A DNA stretch of 64,000 nt from Tubulanus polymorphus (Eukaryota > Nemertea > Palaeonemertea > Tubulaniformes > Tubulanidae). This document shows positions 41,201 through 51,179 of the stretch, piece by piece (position 1 is the stretch's first letter; each line of letters opens with the position of its first letter). A model generated the notes under the pieces. It did no database searches. It worked only from the letters and a program-made list of their open reading frames with translations, and was not told the origin of the DNA. The stretch spans positions 3,672,001 through 3,736,000 of the forward strand of contig NC_134035.1 of NCBI RefSeq assembly GCF_964204645.1. The letters are read 5' to 3'. The translations under genes were made by a program, and so were the position numbers.

Positions 41201-44200
41201 TATTTTCGCCCGAATAACTGAAATCACAGAATTTTTGGTGTAATGATATTGTCATATTTTCTGGTCTTGATTGAGTATCTTTCTCTTGGCTATGACTATC
41301 TTCTGGCACGAGTTGAACTTTCCTAGACATCTAGGGCCAGTTGCTCAAAAGTTGGTTAAAGATAACCAGCGGATAAATACCATAGTAACAATGAACTCTT
41401 AATTGTCACTATGTCAACTATCCACTGCTTAACTGTAACCATTTTTTGAGCAATTGGCCCCAGGGATGTCGTGGAATTCGGAAGAAAGGTCATGGAAATC
41501 AGTCAGCGCAGGAGTTTTATTGTGTTTGTATTTCTTTATAGATGATGCAAATGAATCAACAACCGGGACAACAACAACAACAACAAGGGAACGCGCAATT
41601 TACTCAACAACAAGGCGGAATCCCACAACAGAATCAGGTGCGTAATAGCGTCAGCTCTTACACTAACCCTTTGCAAATCCATCATGTAGACGGGTTTTAT
41701 CATAGACATCAGTAACAAAAATAACAGAAAAATGTATTTCTATAAACCTGGGGCTAGTTGCCGAAAAGTGGGTTATAGTTAACCAGTAGATAGTTGACAA
41801 TGTTACAATTGAAATTGCTTCGTTACTACGGAATTTACCCGCCGATTATCTTTAAGCAACTTTTGAGCACCTGACCTCTGGCAATTAAAATGTACAAAAA
41901 GAAACCCAAAGGAGGTATACAGTAGTAAAGTCCTTAATAACTGTTGGAAACAATGTAAGACATGGTGTTATAAAAGATTTGGCAGCATTATGAGAAATAA
42001 TACTTTCTGGCGGACTGATATTATTCTCAGTTTACAGTTTAACTACTGCTGATGATGGGGTTTAGAAGAAACCTCAAAACTGTCACATAACAAAACTTAT
42101 CAACATCTACTGTTTTTACTTGTTAATAGTATTTCCATTGAATTTGAGTTACATCAAGCAATATTGTTCCCTGGCGTTAAACATTGGCGTTAAGTGAGCG
42201 GTGGCATTTAAAAGGATGCCAGCGTTATGACGGACTTTGCTTAAATGCCTAATTCCTTTGAAGAAACATCTATAGATAATGAAATTCATGTTATTCTATT
42301 CGCAGCTGCCTAATGCCCCGAATATGGGCGCAACTAACGTTCCGCCGAATATGGTGAATCAACAGGCGCAACAGGTAAGCGAGCATCTTCAACTGACGTA
42401 TTGATATAACTATTTTCGATCGACGATTGTGATTGCATTGATACGTACGTAGCTCATTTGGAGCAAGCTTCTTCGATGATATGAATTCCCACACACTAGG
42501 AATAAGCGAAGAGTCTGAAATGTTTGCTTGAGCTGATTATAATTTGAAGTTTCGACTGAATCCTGATGAACCGGGCTTCGCTTGCCTTGACATCAGGGAA
42601 TAGTCGGGGAATTTTGTAAAAAAAAAAAAAGGTTAAAAATCAGTCCACCCTGATAAATAGTCATCCTCAGGAACACTGATGTTACCTTGGGCTAGTAGTA
42701 CATTCTATATTTCGTCTATATCTTATTATTCATCTTCAGAAGTGCTAGTGTTAAAACAAGATTATGAGATACAAACGCAATTCAAAGCATACTTTAACAA
42801 GTTTAAGCAGAGCAAACTACGTAGGGGTTACTTTCGGAAATAGTCATGACGTTGGATTAGCTACTAGCTCAAGGAAACATTCCAGACTCGGTGGGATTTT
42901 GTATTATCATTTCGACACGGACTCGGAGTGTTTTATCAATGGTTACAGATCTGCTTTCACTTCACACCGCCGCTTGTATTACACGATAACCATAACTTGT
43001 CACTGATCGAGTGAGAGGGGCGTCATCCATTCATAGACATACCGTCAAAAATACGTAAAGAGGATGTATTTTTGGTACCGTCTATAGCTAGGAGGGGCAT
43101 GCAAATTCTAACACAGCGTATCATAGACGTGTTGCCAGTGCAGGAGACTTGCCATACGTAACAACCGGACCCGGTTGCATAGTTATGGCTTGGACTTTTA
43201 AGACCAGCTTAGTTCTATAGCCAATCTAACAACTAAAGATCAATCTTAAGGTTTAGGACCACTTTTGGACTTTAGCCACGACTTTGCAACTGACCCAAGA
43301 TGATTATCTGGAGCTGGTTTTACAGACGCGTAGTACCTTTAACCCGAGGGCTAACTCAATTCATTTTCAATTGCGTTAGCCCCAGGGTTAAAGGTAATAC
43401 CGGTCTATGAAACGGAACCCCGGGGATTTACAAACTTCGATGGTCCGTTTAATCAAAGCTAAATGCCATTGTTTTTTGCGAGTTTAATAGTTGACAAACC
43501 AATAAATTCGCTTCAGTTTTTACCGTAGAATATTCCGATCATAACTCCAAGTATAGCAACTCGTCAAGCTTCAGTTCAAAGAGTTTCGCATTTATTTCGA
43601 CTAGTATGTAGCCCGGTTGGTAAACTCGTCGCAACTCAGCGGCTTCATGAAACGAGAAACATTCTTCCGATTGTCCGTATGGAGATCGTCCGGAGTGTAT
43701 GATAGGGGAGCGAACTAGCAAAATCTGTTTCTTGTTTCGATGTTGTTCTCGCTGGGCACGCGCGAGCTAGCCTTAACGTCTGGAGATGCCTGCCCCTCCT
43801 CGATGGATGACCCCCCTCGTCTCTCGCGATTATAACATATTTCTGCTCGCCGCAAATGATCACGTTCTATTCAACAGGATCTAGTCGACTGGTCTCTCGA
43901 TGAACAGGTTTGTTGCGTTCTCGTCGATATGAATATTATATTAATTAACCGTTTCAATGTTGGTTCTTTGTTTTTTTTTCTTTGATTTTTGTATTTTCCA
44001 TATTTCATGTACTCGTGTAAAACGTATGGTTAGGGAGGGGCCTGTTTGTAAAGTACAATATGCGCAATTTCTATAATAAGCATTCTGGAGGCCTACATTG
44101 AGAGAAGTAGCCAATTTTGATAACCAGGCTGCTAATTCAAGGATTATCTAAACGGGGAGAAGTAGCCAATTTTTCAAGGTCCTATACTTCTGGGCTGATT

Positions 44201-47200
44201 TTCAGTTTTCTTCTTTGAAAATGGGTTTAAGTAGAATTGATAAAGTTCTTGATAGATTCTAGGATTTTTCGATGTTTTAATAACTTTTCGGTCCCAGCAT
44301 TCTAACCTCTACAGGAAGATGTGGCCCGTCTAAAACAATCCTCCCACCTTTCCTCCATTTATATGTAAATATACTTTATGAATGGCTCCTTATGTTTTGT
44401 ATATGATTACGCATATTTTTCGTTGATTATTGAATTTTTTGTATTGTTCGTGTCTATCAAATGTTTTCCGACTTGATCTTCCACTCTTAACCATAGCAGT
44501 GTCATCATCGTCAACGCGACCTGACGCGACATGTAGCTGAGATTACGTAGGCGTAGATTAAACTGATCCGAATAAAGCAAGTTTGTTTGTAGTTGTCGTT
44601 GAAGGATTAACTGAATTTGGATTCTTCTACAACAGTTACATCTTGTAGATTCTAGTTAACGGTAGACTTCTTCTCTAACTCTGAATGAATTCATGACATA
44701 CCAGCGCATCCAAAAAGCCTTTATGATGTCCAAAAAGCAATATAAGGCACACTACCGCATTGAGATGCACCACTTTTCCTTGCTGACAAAATGGAATAAG
44801 GGCACTCAAGAAAAAATTTGTTGGACTTGCACAAGTCTCACAAGGCTCCCCCTGGATCCGCGCATGAATTCGATGTTAAAAGGACGAGTCTACCGTTTAC
44901 GCTTTGCTTGGGGTTTGCTTTAATCTAGAAGAACCCAGCGATGTTTACGATAAATGTTCTCCCCAAACGTCCTCCCAGGATGTTATATAAAACTGTGTTA
45001 TCCAAATATTGTTCGTTCAGTGTTCATCCTAACAATATTGACTCCTTCCTTCCTTTAAGGCTGAAAAATGATACCTTCTTTCTCCTAATCGGCTTGGTCA
45101 TTTTGTAGACTGCAGTAAAATTTGTCATCAGTTCATTTCTATAACTGCCAGGTCTTAGCTTGTTCGTAATTTTGAGAAAAAGTAATGTACAAGGTAGATA
45201 GGCGGCTGCGGCAACTTAATAAGCTCGGCAGAAAAGAGAAACAAGGTATCAAATGTTTTTAGTCTCAATGATAAAGCATTTTCTTCAAAGGATGAACACA
45301 ATCTGAAACAAGACGTCTTAATGTATTCATCAGTTTCCATCAAAGTTTCAATTCAATTGAAGAATGTAAGCCACAACAAGATAGAACTATTAGAGCATTT
45401 TGACCTTTTGAAGTGCAATGAGCCATCTTCAAATTTCGTTGGTATTCTTTCTGTTTCTGAAAACGGCTCATAGCATTCGAGTTGAAATGTCAAGATCTTC
45501 TTACAGTTTTTCTTTGATTGAGGGTTTTAGTCTTAGTAGAATTTATATGTGTATATTTACGGCGGAACTTCGTTTCTACGATCTTCACGCAATTGCTCGG
45601 CAAAATCTGCTGCTCCTTATTGTCAATAGTTCATCATGAAATTGTATAATAATACAATATGAAATTTCTCATCCAATTCAAAAGTCATGTTCGGTCTGTT
45701 GTGTTAAGATAGTGTTACAGGGTGGCACCACTACCTACCTGGAAAAACTAAAAAACCTCATGAGAATCAGAAAATAATGAGAAAAACTCTTACAAAGACA
45801 ACTTCGAAAACCTAAAGAATCATGAAATTTGGATAATACTATTGACTAAGAGTAATCGGTACATGATTCGAAGAAAAATGAATGAATTGTTACATTTTAA
45901 CCTAGAAATTCACGCGGGGAATTTCGTACTTGGGGATGAATTTGGCAATTTTGAATTCCTAAATCTGCAGGGGCCATGTCCTTGAAATGTCAGACCTGTA
46001 GCGTCCTGAATCCGGTTCCACAGTCGTGAGTTACGATTTGACTCTGAGTTAAAACATTGAAAACGAACTGATTTTAACGCAGAGTTAACTCTAACTCACA
46101 ACTGTGGAACTGGGTCCTGGGATTTAACGTAAACGAGGTTGCGCCATTGATCGAATGTTTAAACGTCGATGAAATGCATGCGTCGTTTCTCTCACATTTT
46201 GCAGGATATCGTGAACTGGACGCAGACAATCGACGGCAAGGTTTGTTTTTCGTGTCAGTTTTTAGACGGCGACGTCGCGTAAATATCGGCAGCGGAGTCT
46301 GCAGTTTCACTCGAGAACATAGATCATAGATCATCGATTAAACTAGTTGAATAATTCTAATTCGTACCACCCAAATCGATTGGACTCTTGAGCCGAACCT
46401 ACAATCTGACTTGAATCTACCGTCGATTAGGTTTAGGTGAAACTGGAGACTAGAAGATTCCTCTGTTTTTATTGAGGCTGGAAGAAAAATCGATACCTTG
46501 TTTCTCATTTCTGCTGAGCTTAGAAGTTGACGCGGCGGTCGCCTTCCCTCCTGTTCATAACTTTTAATCAAGTTAACTATAACAGACCAGCAGCTATAGA
46601 ATTAAGCTGATTACAAATTTTATTGCAGTTTACTAAATGACCTGCCCTATTAGGAGAAACAAGGTATCATTCTTTTAGTCCAATGCCGCATGCAGGAACT
46701 TCTGTGCAAGATTTTGCGCATTGACCAACTTTCTCATTAGAAGTAATTAAATAATTCGATATTTTTTTCATTCCAGTTATTTTTTCCTGTGCTGTCCTCT
46801 CGACCCTTGTACAGTTTTTTATACGACTCTTTAACTACTACAGTTTTTCTCTTGCTGTTGATTTTTTTTTTCGTGATTCGTTTAGAAAATTCCCTCGCGT
46901 TATTTTCTCTTGCTGATTACCTTAGAAAACCACTTCCGTATTTTTGTGTATAGCGTGTCCATTCAGAAATGTACGTCGCGGCGAAATTCCTCAAGTTCTC
47001 GGAAGCCGGTTTTATAGACTGGGCATCATTCGGTTGCAGGTGATCCTTGAGTAATTTGGTTTGAATTTGGTTCTCATACTTTAAGGGCCGGTTTTATAGA
47101 CGGGTATTACCTTAAACGCTGGGGCTAATTCGATTGAAAATGCATTGAGTTAGCCCCGGGGTTAAAGGCAATACCAGTCTATAAAACCAGCCCTAGAAAA

Positions 47201-50200
47201 TTAAGACCAGTTTTTAGATTAGAGGCCACTACTCGACTTAATCTGTCAATGCGTTACCAGGACTAAGCTTCCCGGTCAAATGCTTCAGATTCAAGACCAG
47301 TCTAAAACTTAAGACCAATCATCTGTTTTAGTGTTTTAGTCGCAATCGACTATACACCAACGCCTTGAAAGTTAGCTTTGTAAATGTGGTCAAATCATCT
47401 TGAATTAATCATCATCTTTAATCGTTATAAGCCCAGTCAATGAAACCGGCTTGAAGGGCAGCAGTAGACAGTAGACCCTGCTTGACCATTAGATTCAGTT
47501 TCAGCCGACTCTGGGACCGTCGGAGCGTCGATTTGTCGATTTTGGAGCGGGGAATGTTTTGTCGCGATGATCGCGAGTCAATCGACGTAGCAAGCGTTGA
47601 GTCTACTGTTGTTGATATTGAAGAGAATTTCTGATTCGATCCAGCTGTACGGATGCGAAAAGACTTTGTTTTGGATGCGTTAATTGTCGGGTTTTTGTTT
47701 TTAGATCAATTCCTTGAACAGCGGTCAACTGCCGCCTCAGAATAGCGCCGGTATCGTGTCGATGGACGATCAGGTATAACAACGCAAGCTAAACAAATCA
47801 TTTCATTTTAGTTCTTTTTCAATCGTTATGTATTCATTTAATAGCTTTAGCTTCATCTGCCTTATTCGCTAGCATTGGGACTGCTGTGAATATCTCACCG
47901 AGTTGAGAATCAGGGAACTCAGTAGCGTTGCGACTGCCGTGAATATTTTACCGATTTTAGAATCGGGGAAATAGAAGGTTTTGCAATTTAATTCTGGTAA
48001 ATTTCGTCGCACTTTGAGAGGAGTTTCACAATGAGACGACCGGTACCGAGTTTGGAGGAGCAGTATTGTAATTTCGCTTGGCTTGCCGTTCGATCTTCAG
48101 TTATATTTATTTCATTTTCGCTCTCGTATTTATGTATGTTATATTCTTTTTTCTTGTTTTTAGTTTATTATACATGCAGTAAACTCAGCTTTATCCAGTT
48201 GCGTTCGAAATGGAAATATTTCACCCTGAGTTGTGAAACAGGACCTGAATCCACAGTTTACGATTGAAGATTGACTCAATGAATACAAGGGCAGATCCAG
48301 GGGGTCGTGTGAGACAAGAAAGTGCCCTTTTGGGATGTGACGAGTTCAAAATTGGTCTCTGGATTTCCTCTATGTAATACGAATTTGGATCTATTATGAA
48401 TGTCATTTATGGTCGACCTACAAATGAATTTGTGTACATGTACATCAAAGTGCCATTTTGGGATGTGGCAAGTTCCTCAAAACTGGCCCCTCAGTCGGGA
48501 GTTCACGTGATATTGCCTTTTTGGACAACTACATGCCATTTTGGGATGTGACAAGTCCTTCAAAATTGGCTTCTGGATCCGCCCCTGGTAGTGAACTGCT
48601 GGTAATTAGAAATGAATTGATTGAATTGAATCAAACTTCGTCGGCAACCGTGGATTTTGCAGATTTTTTTTCTCTAATTTGGCTTTTCATTCATCTAATG
48701 AATCAGATTAATACATCGCTTTCAATATAATTCTGTTTGTCTGGTAGATAGTCGTACGGAATTGATGTCTTCATTTTAGCACATGTCAATTTGAAATGAC
48801 CGATAAACCGTTAGGTTTTTATGACGAGGCTGTATTTGACGAGCAATTACGGACCGGCGGTCGATCGTGAAATATTCGCGTCAAATTTTTGAAATACGTT
48901 CTATCGTCTTTTTGTAGATGAAAATGGAAATGTTGAAGCAACAAAAAGAAAGGCAACACATGGAAGCGGCCAGACAGCAACAGATGCTCGGTATGTGATA
49001 GTTAAAAGGCTTTTATGATCTCTATATGCAGGCTGGCCAATCGTGTGGAAAACCCAGGGCCCGGTCTTATAGACTGATTTTACCTTTAACCCGCGGGACT
49101 GACTCAATACATAATCAATTGAGATAGCCCCCGGGTTAAAGGTAATACCAGTCTATAAAACCGGGCCCAGGGAATCTGAAAAATCTAGAAAAATCAGGGA
49201 GAACTCGGGGAATTTGGATGTGTTATTGACCACGCGTTTCTTTATCAATAAGTGAATCTGATGCTAACATTCTAGACCTAGAGTTTTCTATGATTTACTC
49301 ACATTACTTACTTACTTACTGGAAAATCAGGGAAAACTCTGGGAATTTGTTAATTAGTGGAAAGTGGCCACCCTGCCTGATGAAACATGGAAAATTAAAC
49401 CTGGGCTTTGCGGAATCATTCGGACTAAAGAACGAAGAGAAGTACTGACGATATTATAATACATATTTCGTATTTTCATAATTTCTAGCGCGACAACAAA
49501 TGATGCAGCAACAACAGAGAATGCAGTTTCCGCCGCAACAACAACAGCAGCAGCAGCAGCAGCAACAACAACCACAGCAACAACAACAACAGCAACAGCC
49601 TCATTCGGCTCAACAGTTACGCCATATGCTGCAAGCAGTAAGTTCACACTTCACAGGCCAGTTGCTCAAATGGACTTTAGATTGTCAACTATCCACTTGT
49701 TAACTTCAACCAACTTTTGAGCAACTGGATCCAGGGATTGAGAACGGATTCAAAACGGTTAATTATTAGTGGTTGTCTTCATTGAAAGCATTTTAGTTCA
49801 AACATTTGAGTTAGCCGTGAAGTTGGGCCCAGGAGTTTGAAGTAAACACTGAACAGTGCATAGTGGCTATTAATACATATTGATACCACCTACAGTTGCT
49901 GGTTTAGTTGAAGCTGTTTCAGTTAGAATCACAATGTCACAAGTCTTGTCACCAACAAACTCCAGGGGCCTGTTTTACAGATTGGTATTACCTTTAACAC
50001 GGGGGCTAACTTAATTCATTTTCAGTTTAGTTAGCCCCTAGGTTAAAGGTAATACAGTCCTGGAGACCAGAAAATCTGTTAGTTATAACCAATAGTTTGT
50101 TGTATCTAGCATGAAATTATTAGATTGACCGATTTGGAACGTAGGTCTGTGTTTGTTACCGATAAATCTTTATATCCTAGGCCGTAAGAATGAGGTTCTA

Positions 50201-50427
50201 CTGTAGTTCTTTTTAAATGCATTATTCTCTATTTTCAGCAACAAATGCGTCAACAACAGCAACAAATCATATTACAGCAGCAGCAACAGAGACAGAGGGC
50301 TCCGGTGCCGCAACCTCAGCAACAAACGCAACAACCATCGCAACAAATGCAGATGGCGACTGGACAAATGGGTGGGCAACAAATGCCGCAACAATTGCTG
50401 CCCGATGACTTTGGTTTAGATTTCTAA
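21458..50427 (+). CDS. MED25: Mediator complex subunit 25 (complete gene, 21 coding exons)
   Basis: MED25 links DNA-bound activators to Mediator and RNA polymerase II in the nucleus. Coding exons read from GT-AG borders, all in phase: 21458-21693, 22253-22298, 23749-23873, 23946-24044, 28345-28465, 29061-29214, 30167-30250, 30933-31058, 31323-31393, 31920-32129, 34478-35028, 35351-35513, 40727-40912, 41542-41637, 42306-42374, 43878-43907, 46205-46240, 47705-47773, 48918-48990, 49489-49637, 50239-50427. They sum to 2,883 nt, 960 residues. Order: polyQ leader (5-41), VWA domain (about 50-258), Pro/Gln/Met-rich linker, ACID/PTOV domain (about 565-712), Q-rich tail ending LPDDFGLDF. Human MED25 is 747 aa; the excess is mostly Gln-rich. 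The start is the first ATG after an acceptor at 21,427 preceded by an in-frame TAG. Terminal-intron splice choices could vary by isoform. Confidence 0.93.
24056..28160. repeat. 69-bp tandem repeat array in MED25 intron 4 (about 59 copies)
   Basis: Head-to-tail copies of a 69-bp unit with the words 'tgatattggtattattaccc', 'ctagcctatatctgtaactg' and 'tgtatcagtcatctctacct'. The array starts about 12 bp after the exon 4 donor. Because 69 is 23 codons and the unit lacks stops in one frame, it creates long false ORFs with a repeated 23-residue pattern ([14 protein letters not shown]-type). Each unit holds an inverted core, tctctcc-ct-ggagaga. Copies vary at a limited set of positions and combine into higher-order units, for example a 138-bp two-unit block repeated about three times at 24,730-25,140. 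Confidence 0.97.
28500..28920. mobile_element. Foldback element in MED25 intron 5
   Basis: 'cacatcatgtggcctagctt' and 'ggtgttacatacc' on the left are matched in reverse by 'ggtatgtagcacc' and 'gagctaggccggctgatgtg' on the right. A central palindrome around 28,648-28,742 pairs 'ccatgatttgaaagttt' with 'aaactttcaaatcatgg'. About 420 bp, non-coding. Confidence 0.65.
29242..29586. mobile_element. Short piggyBac-like non-autonomous element (TTAA flanks)
   Basis: Inverted ends 'agggcaaatgccatcaaaat' and 'attttgatggcatttgccct' are each flanked directly by TTAA (29,238-29,241 and 29,587-29,590). TTAA duplication is the hallmark of piggyBac-type transposition. The 345-bp inside has no transposase frame. 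It lies in MED25 intron 6 about 25 bp past the donor. Confidence 0.75.
29633..29980. repeat. Dispersed 'cagggtg ... ctggaaaact' repeat, copy 1
   Basis: Starts 'cagggtgatgccactgacc' and continues with 'cctggaaaac', 'gggaattcgac' and 'ttaccgaatacctgg' words. Relatives: about 30,535-30,780, 35,050-35,290, 45,717-45,985 and 49,170-49,380, the last ending 'gtggccaccctg'. Ends of the CAGGGTGGC...GCCACCCTG type are common in hAT-like MITEs; the class is inferred. Confidence 0.5.
31479..31600. mobile_element. Foldback (MITE-like) element, family B
   Basis: 'ggggcaagttgctccaaagt' at the left is the inverse of 'ttatgagtaactggcccc' at the right; 'gataaccagtgga' pairs with 'tcctctggttaact'. The same family occurs at 41,334-41,461, 41,750-41,879, 49,656-49,732 (truncated) and about 59,628-59,700 (partial). 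Confidence 0.65.
32141..32237. mobile_element. Palindromic (MITE-like) element, family A
   Basis: 'ggcggctttatagactggt' and 'accagtctattaaaccacc' are inverted ends; 'ggctaactcga' and 'caattgagt' pair inside. One of five copies of the same ~105-bp hairpin in the window; this copy has lost part of one arm. Confidence 0.6.
32284..33083. mobile_element. 800-bp non-autonomous Tc1/mariner-type element in MED25 intron 10
   Basis: Inverted ends 'cagggtgtctcagaaaa' and 'ttttttgagacaccctg' are flanked by TA on both sides (32,282-32,283 and 33,084-33,085). Inverted similarity continues inward ('gtagacctggatgtttact' against 'agtaaacatccaggtctac'), so the ends fold over a long distance. TA flanks and CAGGGTGTC ends fit the Tc1/mariner superfamily. 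No transposase frame is present. Confidence 0.75.
33300..34412. mobile_element. Non-autonomous element with short CAGGGTTC/GAACCCTG ends
   Basis: Short inverted ends 'acagggttc' (about 33,300) and 'gaaccctgtt' (34,404-34,413). Just inside each end is the directly repeated word 'gcttgaaatggcttgaattt', with further 'gcttgaaat' repeats. No protein frame was recognised. Ends of this kind occur in hAT-like elements, but the target duplication is not clean, so the class is open. Confidence 0.4.
34478..40912 (+). CDS. MED25: MED25 exons 11-13: Met/Gln/Gly linker and ACID/PTOV domain
   Basis: Exon 11 (551 nt) encodes a low-complexity Gln-Met-Gly linker with repeated GQMGQ-like units and then starts the activator-interacting (ACID/PTOV) domain: [26 protein letters not shown]. 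Exon 12 gives [18 protein letters not shown], almost identical to the human [15 protein letters not shown], and RRVMSNGF. Exon 13 gives [33 protein letters not shown], and MRNVITNHK. This is the seven-stranded barrel bound by acidic activation domains. Intron 12, inside the domain between GF and AGCVHF, holds the second 69-bp array (about 5 kb). Confidence 0.94.
35600..40597. repeat. 69-bp tandem repeat array in MED25 intron 12 (about 72 copies)
   Basis: The same 69-bp unit, same strand, as in intron 4. Variants here more often carry 'tctctccctggagaga', a perfect 7-bp inverted core. Longer blocks recur exactly: a 345-bp (five-unit) block at 36,069 and 36,414 and again at 36,801 and 37,146, with a related block from 38,456. 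The false ORFs across it (up to 270 codons) are not genes. Short deletions are visible, for example near 40,060. Confidence 0.97.
41334..41461. mobile_element. Foldback (MITE-like) element, family B, best copy
   Basis: 'ggccagttgctcaaaagttg' and 'ttttttgagcaattggcc' are inverted ends; 'aagataaccagcgga' pairs with 'atccactgcttaac'. About 128 bp in MED25 intron 13, some 80 bp before exon 14. Confidence 0.75.
41750..41879. mobile_element. Foldback (MITE-like) element, family B, diverged copy
   Basis: Has 'gggctagttgccgaaaagtg', 'gttaaccagtaga' and 'aagcaacttttgagcacctg' in the order and orientation of the family. Confidence 0.55.
43168..43301. mobile_element. Foldback (MITE-like) element, family C
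   Basis: 'ccggttgcatagttatggct' against 'agccacgactttgcaactg', with 'ttctatagccaatctaacaa' shared with the 7.4 kb copy. In MED25 intron 15. Confidence 0.6.
43311..43425. mobile_element. Palindromic (MITE-like) element, family A
   Basis: 'acctttaacccgagggctaa' is mirrored by 'ttagccccagggttaaaggt', and 'ctcaattcattttcaattg' forms the loop region. Directly follows the family C copy. Confidence 0.75.
43878..46240 (+). CDS. MED25: MED25 exons 16 and 17: two tandem Trp-motif micro-exons
   Basis: Exon 16 (43,878-43,907, 30 nt) encodes [10 protein letters not shown]; exon 17 (46,205-46,240, 36 nt) encodes [12 protein letters not shown]. Both are phase 0-0, both follow good acceptors (TTCAACAG, TTTTGCAG), both begin with GAT and both are followed by the same donor gtttgtt. 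The shared D-[LI]-V-[DN]-W-[ST] pattern suggests an exon duplication. Spliced together they put two acidic Trp motifs side by side in the Q-rich tail (about residues 780-801). Because each is phase-neutral either could be skipped. I know no such motif in human MED25. Exon status rests on splice sites and motif similarity, not transcripts. Confidence 0.65.
45068..45251. mobile_element. Foldback (MITE-like) element, family E, diverged copy
   Basis: Left 'gataccttctttctcc' and right 'gagaaacaaggtatc' are inverted. Same ends as the copies at 46,491-46,669 and 52,264-52,441. Confidence 0.5.
46003..46120. mobile_element. Foldback (MITE-like) element, family D
   Basis: 'gttccacagtcgtgagttac' is mirrored by 'gagttaactctaactcac' and 'aactgtggaactgggtcc'. 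Second copy of the element at 10,304-10,414, about 85 bp before MED25 exon 17. Confidence 0.65.
46491..46669. mobile_element. Foldback (MITE-like) element, family E
   Basis: 'gataccttgtttctc' is mirrored exactly by 'gagaaacaaggtatc'. The inside shares 'gagcttagaagttgac' and 'cggtcgccttccc' with the copy at 52.3 kb and with about 6,130-6,170. About 180 bp. Confidence 0.7.
47085..47194. mobile_element. Palindromic (MITE-like) element, family A
   Basis: 'gggccggttttatagac' is mirrored by 'gtctataaaaccagccc', and 'taccttaaacgctggggcta' by 'tagccccggggttaaaggca'. The hairpin is nearly complete. Confidence 0.8.
47705..50427 (+). CDS. MED25: MED25 exons 18-21: Gln-rich C-terminal tail and stop
   Basis: Exon 18 encodes [18 protein letters not shown] and MDDQ; exon 19 a charged, coiled-coil-like [18 protein letters not shown]; exon 20 a long Gln run ending [12 protein letters not shown]; exon 21 another Gln-rich stretch ending LPDDFGLDF and TAA at 50,427. 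The acidic-hydrophobic final residues resemble in character the human MED25 end (DDILMDLI). No AATAAA was seen close to the stop, so the 3' end is not placed. Confidence 0.85.
48290..48592. repeat. Three diverged direct repeats in MED25 intron 18
   Basis: Three copies of a block with 'ttttgggatgtgacaagt', 'caaaattggc' and 'ctggatccgcccctg' words, spaced about 80-160 bp. Their origin is not clear. Confidence 0.55.
49057..49169. mobile_element. Palindromic (MITE-like) element, family A
   Basis: 'gggcccggtcttatagactg' is mirrored by 'cagtctataaaaccgggccc'; 'acctttaacccgcgggactg' pairs with 'agcccccgggttaaaggt'. The ends meet in a near-perfect inverted repeat. It sits in MED25 intron 19. Confidence 0.8.
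49656..49732. mobile_element. Foldback (MITE-like) element, family B, truncated copy
   Basis: 'ggccagttgctcaaatgg' and 'acttttgagcaactgg' are inverted ends around a shortened inside that keeps 'ttgtcaactatccac'. Confidence 0.55.
49965..50062. mobile_element. Palindromic (MITE-like) element, family A
   Basis: 'acctttaacacgggggctaa' is mirrored by 'ttagcccctaggttaaaggt'; the outer right arm is degraded. In MED25 intron 20. Confidence 0.65.
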
Positions 50428-51179
50428 CTGACTAGGATAGCAGTGTTCTCCTTAAGCTATCCCGGTGATAGATTGTGAAATTATTGTTACGTATTGTTGG
50501 TTGAATTATGTCTATCGCCAAACTTTGTAAATCGTCTTCGGATAAGGTGTTACATTACTTAACCCTTTCAGTGCTGACTTATTAATACCCGAATATGCTG
50601 GGGTTGTAATTTAGGATTTTTAAAAATTCCACCCCAGTGCGTTGAATAACAAGCATTCTGCTGTAGCATGTCTACACCACAGTGTGATGTATCATTAGTA
50701 ACTAATATTTCACTATGTTTAATGCCATCTTTCAATGGAGATGTTAAAGTCTTTGTTAATTTGAGTCCCAGTTTGTATTTCTAATTCAATTTGCATTTGA
50801 ATAAGTCGTCAACATAATGATCTTCCCTAATGTGACGACTTAAACGTCTATACGCTGATAATGATGTTATGTGTTCAATGATAAATTATGTATTTATTGC
50901 GTCATCTTTTGCTATGTAAGTAAAGAATATTTGTGTTAACTATTGAAACGTATGTTGTAAATTATTGTGAATATAGCATAACTTAATAATACGTTCAACG
51001 GAAGATTGTATTATTGTTTTTTCTAATTTTGTCATTAATTGTCTGTACGTCAAAAGCTCAGAGGACTTTTCTCTCCGTTACAGGGCCCAGTTCAACATTC
51101 GTAGCTTAGATTTAAGACCAGTTTATGCCAGCCACGGTTGCGTTACAAAATCTTTTTCGTAATTCAACCATGATGACTG

